The notes below the pieces were generated by a model. That model searched no databases. It was not told the DNA's origin and worked only from the letters and a program-made list of their open reading frames with translations. The translations under genes and the position numbers were made by a program. Below are positions 8,725 through 10,086 of a stretch of DNA of 10,086 nt, piece by piece. Positions within the stretch are counted from its first letter, which is position 1; the number at the start of each line of letters is the position of its first letter. The stretch spans positions 1 through 10,086 of the forward strand of contig JACDGF010000042.1 in the NCBI GenBank assembly GCA_013815405.1, in the 5' to 3' direction. The DNA comes from Caulobacteraceae bacterium. GTDB taxonomy: Bacteria; Pseudomonadota; Alphaproteobacteria; Caulobacterales; Caulobacteraceae.

Positions 8725-8728
8725 TCGC

Positions 8729-9307
8729 ATGCGCATCGTGGCCGGAGCGCTACGCGGACGCACCCTTGTGGCGCCAAAGGGACACTCCACCCGCCCCACC
8801 GCCGATCGGACCCGCGAGGCGTTGTTCAATGTCCTTGAACACGCGCCCTGGTCACCGGGCCTGCAAGGCCGCCGGGTAATCGATCTCTTCGCCGGCTCGG
8901 GGGCCTTGGGCCTCGAAGCCCTGTCGCGCGGGGCGGCCTTTTGCCGGTTCGTGGACAGCGACGACGCCGCGCGCGACGCCATCGCCCACAATCTGGCCAC
9001 GCTGAAATTGGGGCCTCGGGCGGAGGTCGCGGACAACGCGTTCGCACTCGCCGCGCCGCGGGAGCGCGGGACTTTCGATCTGGCTTTCCTTGACCCGCCT
9101 TACGGCCGGGGCTTGGCCGAGCCGGCGCTCAGCCATCTCGCGGACGGCGCCTGGCTGGCGAAGGGCGCGTTGGCGGTCGTCGAACTGGGCGCCGGCGAAG
9201 GCCGGATCGAGGCCGTCGGATACGGAATCCTCGACGTTCGCGCCTGGGGCGCGGCGCGTGTCTGCTTCCTGCGCGCGCTTGGGACCGGGAGAGGCTCGAG
9301 CCGGTGA
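8729..9307 (+). CDS. rsmD: 16S rRNA (guanine(966)-N(2))-methyltransferase
   Basis: RsmD uses S-adenosylmethionine to methylate the 2-amino group of G966 in helix 31 of 16S rRNA during 30S assembly. The 192 residues match the family (about 180-200). The N-terminal RIVAGALRGR and RPTADRTREALFNVL (22-36) are the RsmD signature. VIDLFAGSGALGLEALSRGA (50-69) is the SAM-binding loop, FVDSDDAA (74-81) the end of strand 2, and DPPYG (122-126) the catalytic N2-guanine motif IV. The start ATG 8729 has a good AAAGGA (8716-8721) 7 nt upstream. It is divergent from the protease gene, with only 34 nt between their ATGs, and convergent with mutL. It looks like an intact housekeeping gene. Confidence 0.94.
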   Translation: MRIVAGALRGRTLVAPKGHSTRPTADRTREALFNVLEHAPWSPGLQGRRVIDLFAGSGALGLEALSRGAAFCRFVDSDDAARDAIAHNLATLKLGPRAEVADNAFALAAPRERGTFDLAFLDPPYGRGLAEPALSHLADGAWLAKGALAVVELGAGEGRIEAVGYGILDVRAWGAARVCFLRALGTGRGSSR

Positions 9308-9334
9308 AATGATCCATCTCGTCCCACCAACAAC

Positions 9335-9391
9335 CACCGTCATCCCGGCCGTCGCTGCGCTTCGCTTCGCCGCCGTCCGGGGGTGACGGTG
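9335..9391. repeat. 57-nt imperfect palindrome, likely a dispersed alphaproteobacterial repeat
   Basis: In the 133-nt gap between the convergent rsmD and mutL, CACCGTCA (9335-9342) pairs perfectly with TGACGGTG (9384-9391). After a small bulge, CCCGG (9344-9348) pairs with CCGGG (9377-9381). The 28-nt loop is rich in GCTTCGC-like repeats. The GTCATCCCGG arm with a GCG/TTCGC-rich centre is like small palindromic repeats I recall as common between genes in alphaproteobacterial genomes. It may also help end transcription from both sides, but no clear T-tract follows on either strand. Outside the palindrome I see nothing else in this gap. Confidence 0.6.
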
Positions 9392-9440
9392 AAAAGGAAG
9401 GTGGGCAGATTCGATCCGACGCGTCGATCAACTCCCCAAA

Positions 9441-10086
9441 TCACCGCCGGCCGAACAGGCGCTCGATGTCCGCGAGCTTCAGTTCCACATAGGTCGGGCG
9501 GCCATGGTTGCATTGCCCGGAGTGGGGGGTGGCCTCCATCTGGCGCAGCAGGGCGTCCATCTCCGGACCCGTGAGGCGCCGGCCGGCGCGCACCGAGCCG
9601 TGGCAGGCGAGGGTCGAGCAGACCTCCGCCAGCCTCTCCCCAAGGGCCAGGGCGGCGCCGTTTTCGGCCAGGTCGTCGGCGATGTCGCGGATCAGGCCGC
9701 CCACGTCGGTCTCGCCCAGCAAGGCCGGGGTTTCGCGCACCAGCACCGCGCCGGGGCCGAAGGCCTCGACGATCAGGCCCAGGGCGGCCAGCTCCCCGCT
9801 CCGGGCGCAGACCCGTTGCGCCTCGGCCGGATCCAGCTCCACCACCTCGGGCAGCAGCAGGGCTTGACGGGCGACGCCGCCGGCCGCCATCTCCGCCTTC
9901 ATGCGTTCATAGACTAGGCGCTCGTGGGCGGCGTGCTGATCGACGATCACTACCCCGTCGCGGGTCTGGGCGACGATGTAGGTTCCGTGCAGCTGGGCCC
10001 GCGCGGCGCCCAAGGGGAAGTCGGCCGGGTCCCCCTCGACCCGCAACCGCGGCGCCGCGTCGGCGGTGGGAAAGCCGACCCAGGGC
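9441..10086 (-). CDS. mutL: DNA mismatch repair protein MutL, C-terminal part (5' end outside window)
   Basis: MutL links mismatch recognition by MutS to strand removal. The visible 215 codons are the C-terminal dimerisation/endonuclease domain, and the frame is open to the right edge with no start in view. The metal-binding endonuclease motif [12 protein letters not shown] lies at about 9941-9906, followed by [10 protein letters not shown] (about 9605-9576) and QCNHGRPT near 9515-9492. These three motifs define the MutL group with its own nicking activity, as expected in bacteria lacking MutH. The ending [10 protein letters not shown] is typical of alphaproteobacterial MutL, by recall. A linker with Pro/Ala/Arg lies at the window edge. 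The N-terminal GHKL ATPase region is not seen. The stop is TGA at 9443-9441. The gene is convergent with rsmD across the palindrome-bearing gap and shows no sign of damage. Confidence 0.95.
   Translation of the reverse strand, partial: PWVGFPTADAAPRLRVEGDPADFPLGAARAQLHGTYIVAQTRDGVVIVDQHAAHERLVYERMKAEMAAGGVARQALLLPEVVELDPAEAQRVCARSGELAALGLIVEAFGPGAVLVRETPALLGETDVGGLIRDIADDLAENGAALALGERLAEVCSTLACHGSVRAGRRLTGPEMDALLRQMEATPHSGQCNHGRPTYVELKLADIERLFGRR

Overview
The window is about 70% GC and is packed with genes. Most of it (positions 2-7622) is one co-directional block on the + strand that encodes almost the whole valine/leucine pathway, in the order ilvD (3' end only), ilvC, ilvG, ilvM, leuA, leuC, leuD, leuB. 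Gaps are 3-23 nt, or neighbouring genes overlap by 4-11 nt, so the block reads as a single operon whose promoter lies to the left of the window. IlvG/IlvM make acetolactate, IlvC and IlvD convert it to 2-ketoisovalerate, and LeuA, LeuCD and LeuB extend that to 2-ketoisocaproate. The transaminase (ilvE) and threonine deaminase (ilvA) are not present.

The right third has a different character. A multi-pass CPBP-family intramembrane protease (7648-8694, - strand) converges on leuB. It is divergent from rsmD (8729-9307, + strand), which makes the 16S rRNA m2G966 methyltransferase. A 133-nt gap with a 57-nt imperfect palindrome follows. The 3' part of mutL (9441-10086, - strand) then runs off the right edge.

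The MutL C-terminus, the RsmD sequence, the GC content and a palindrome with GTCATCCCGG-type arms suggest an alphaproteobacterium, perhaps Caulobacterales (Phenylobacterium/Caulobacter-like). This is inference from memory of such sequences, not a search. The acetolactate synthase is of the enterobacterial/xanthomonad IlvGM (AHAS II) type rather than the IlvBH type I would expect in that group. The gene order also recalls the xanthomonad ilvC-ilvG-ilvM-leuA cluster, so horizontal acquisition or a second copy of the pathway is plausible.

I see no undescribed defence or mobile system. The interest lies in how the pathway enzymes appear to be built. LeuA ends after the catalytic part and has no C-terminal leucine-binding domain. 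IlvG/IlvM are of the class that is valine-insensitive in E. coli, and IlvM has His at the position where N29H relieves valine inhibition in E. coli IlvH. IlvC has Gly at both positions where NADPH-dependent homologues usually carry phosphate-binding Ser. Together these suggest an operon that escapes normal end-product inhibition and may have altered cofactor preference.
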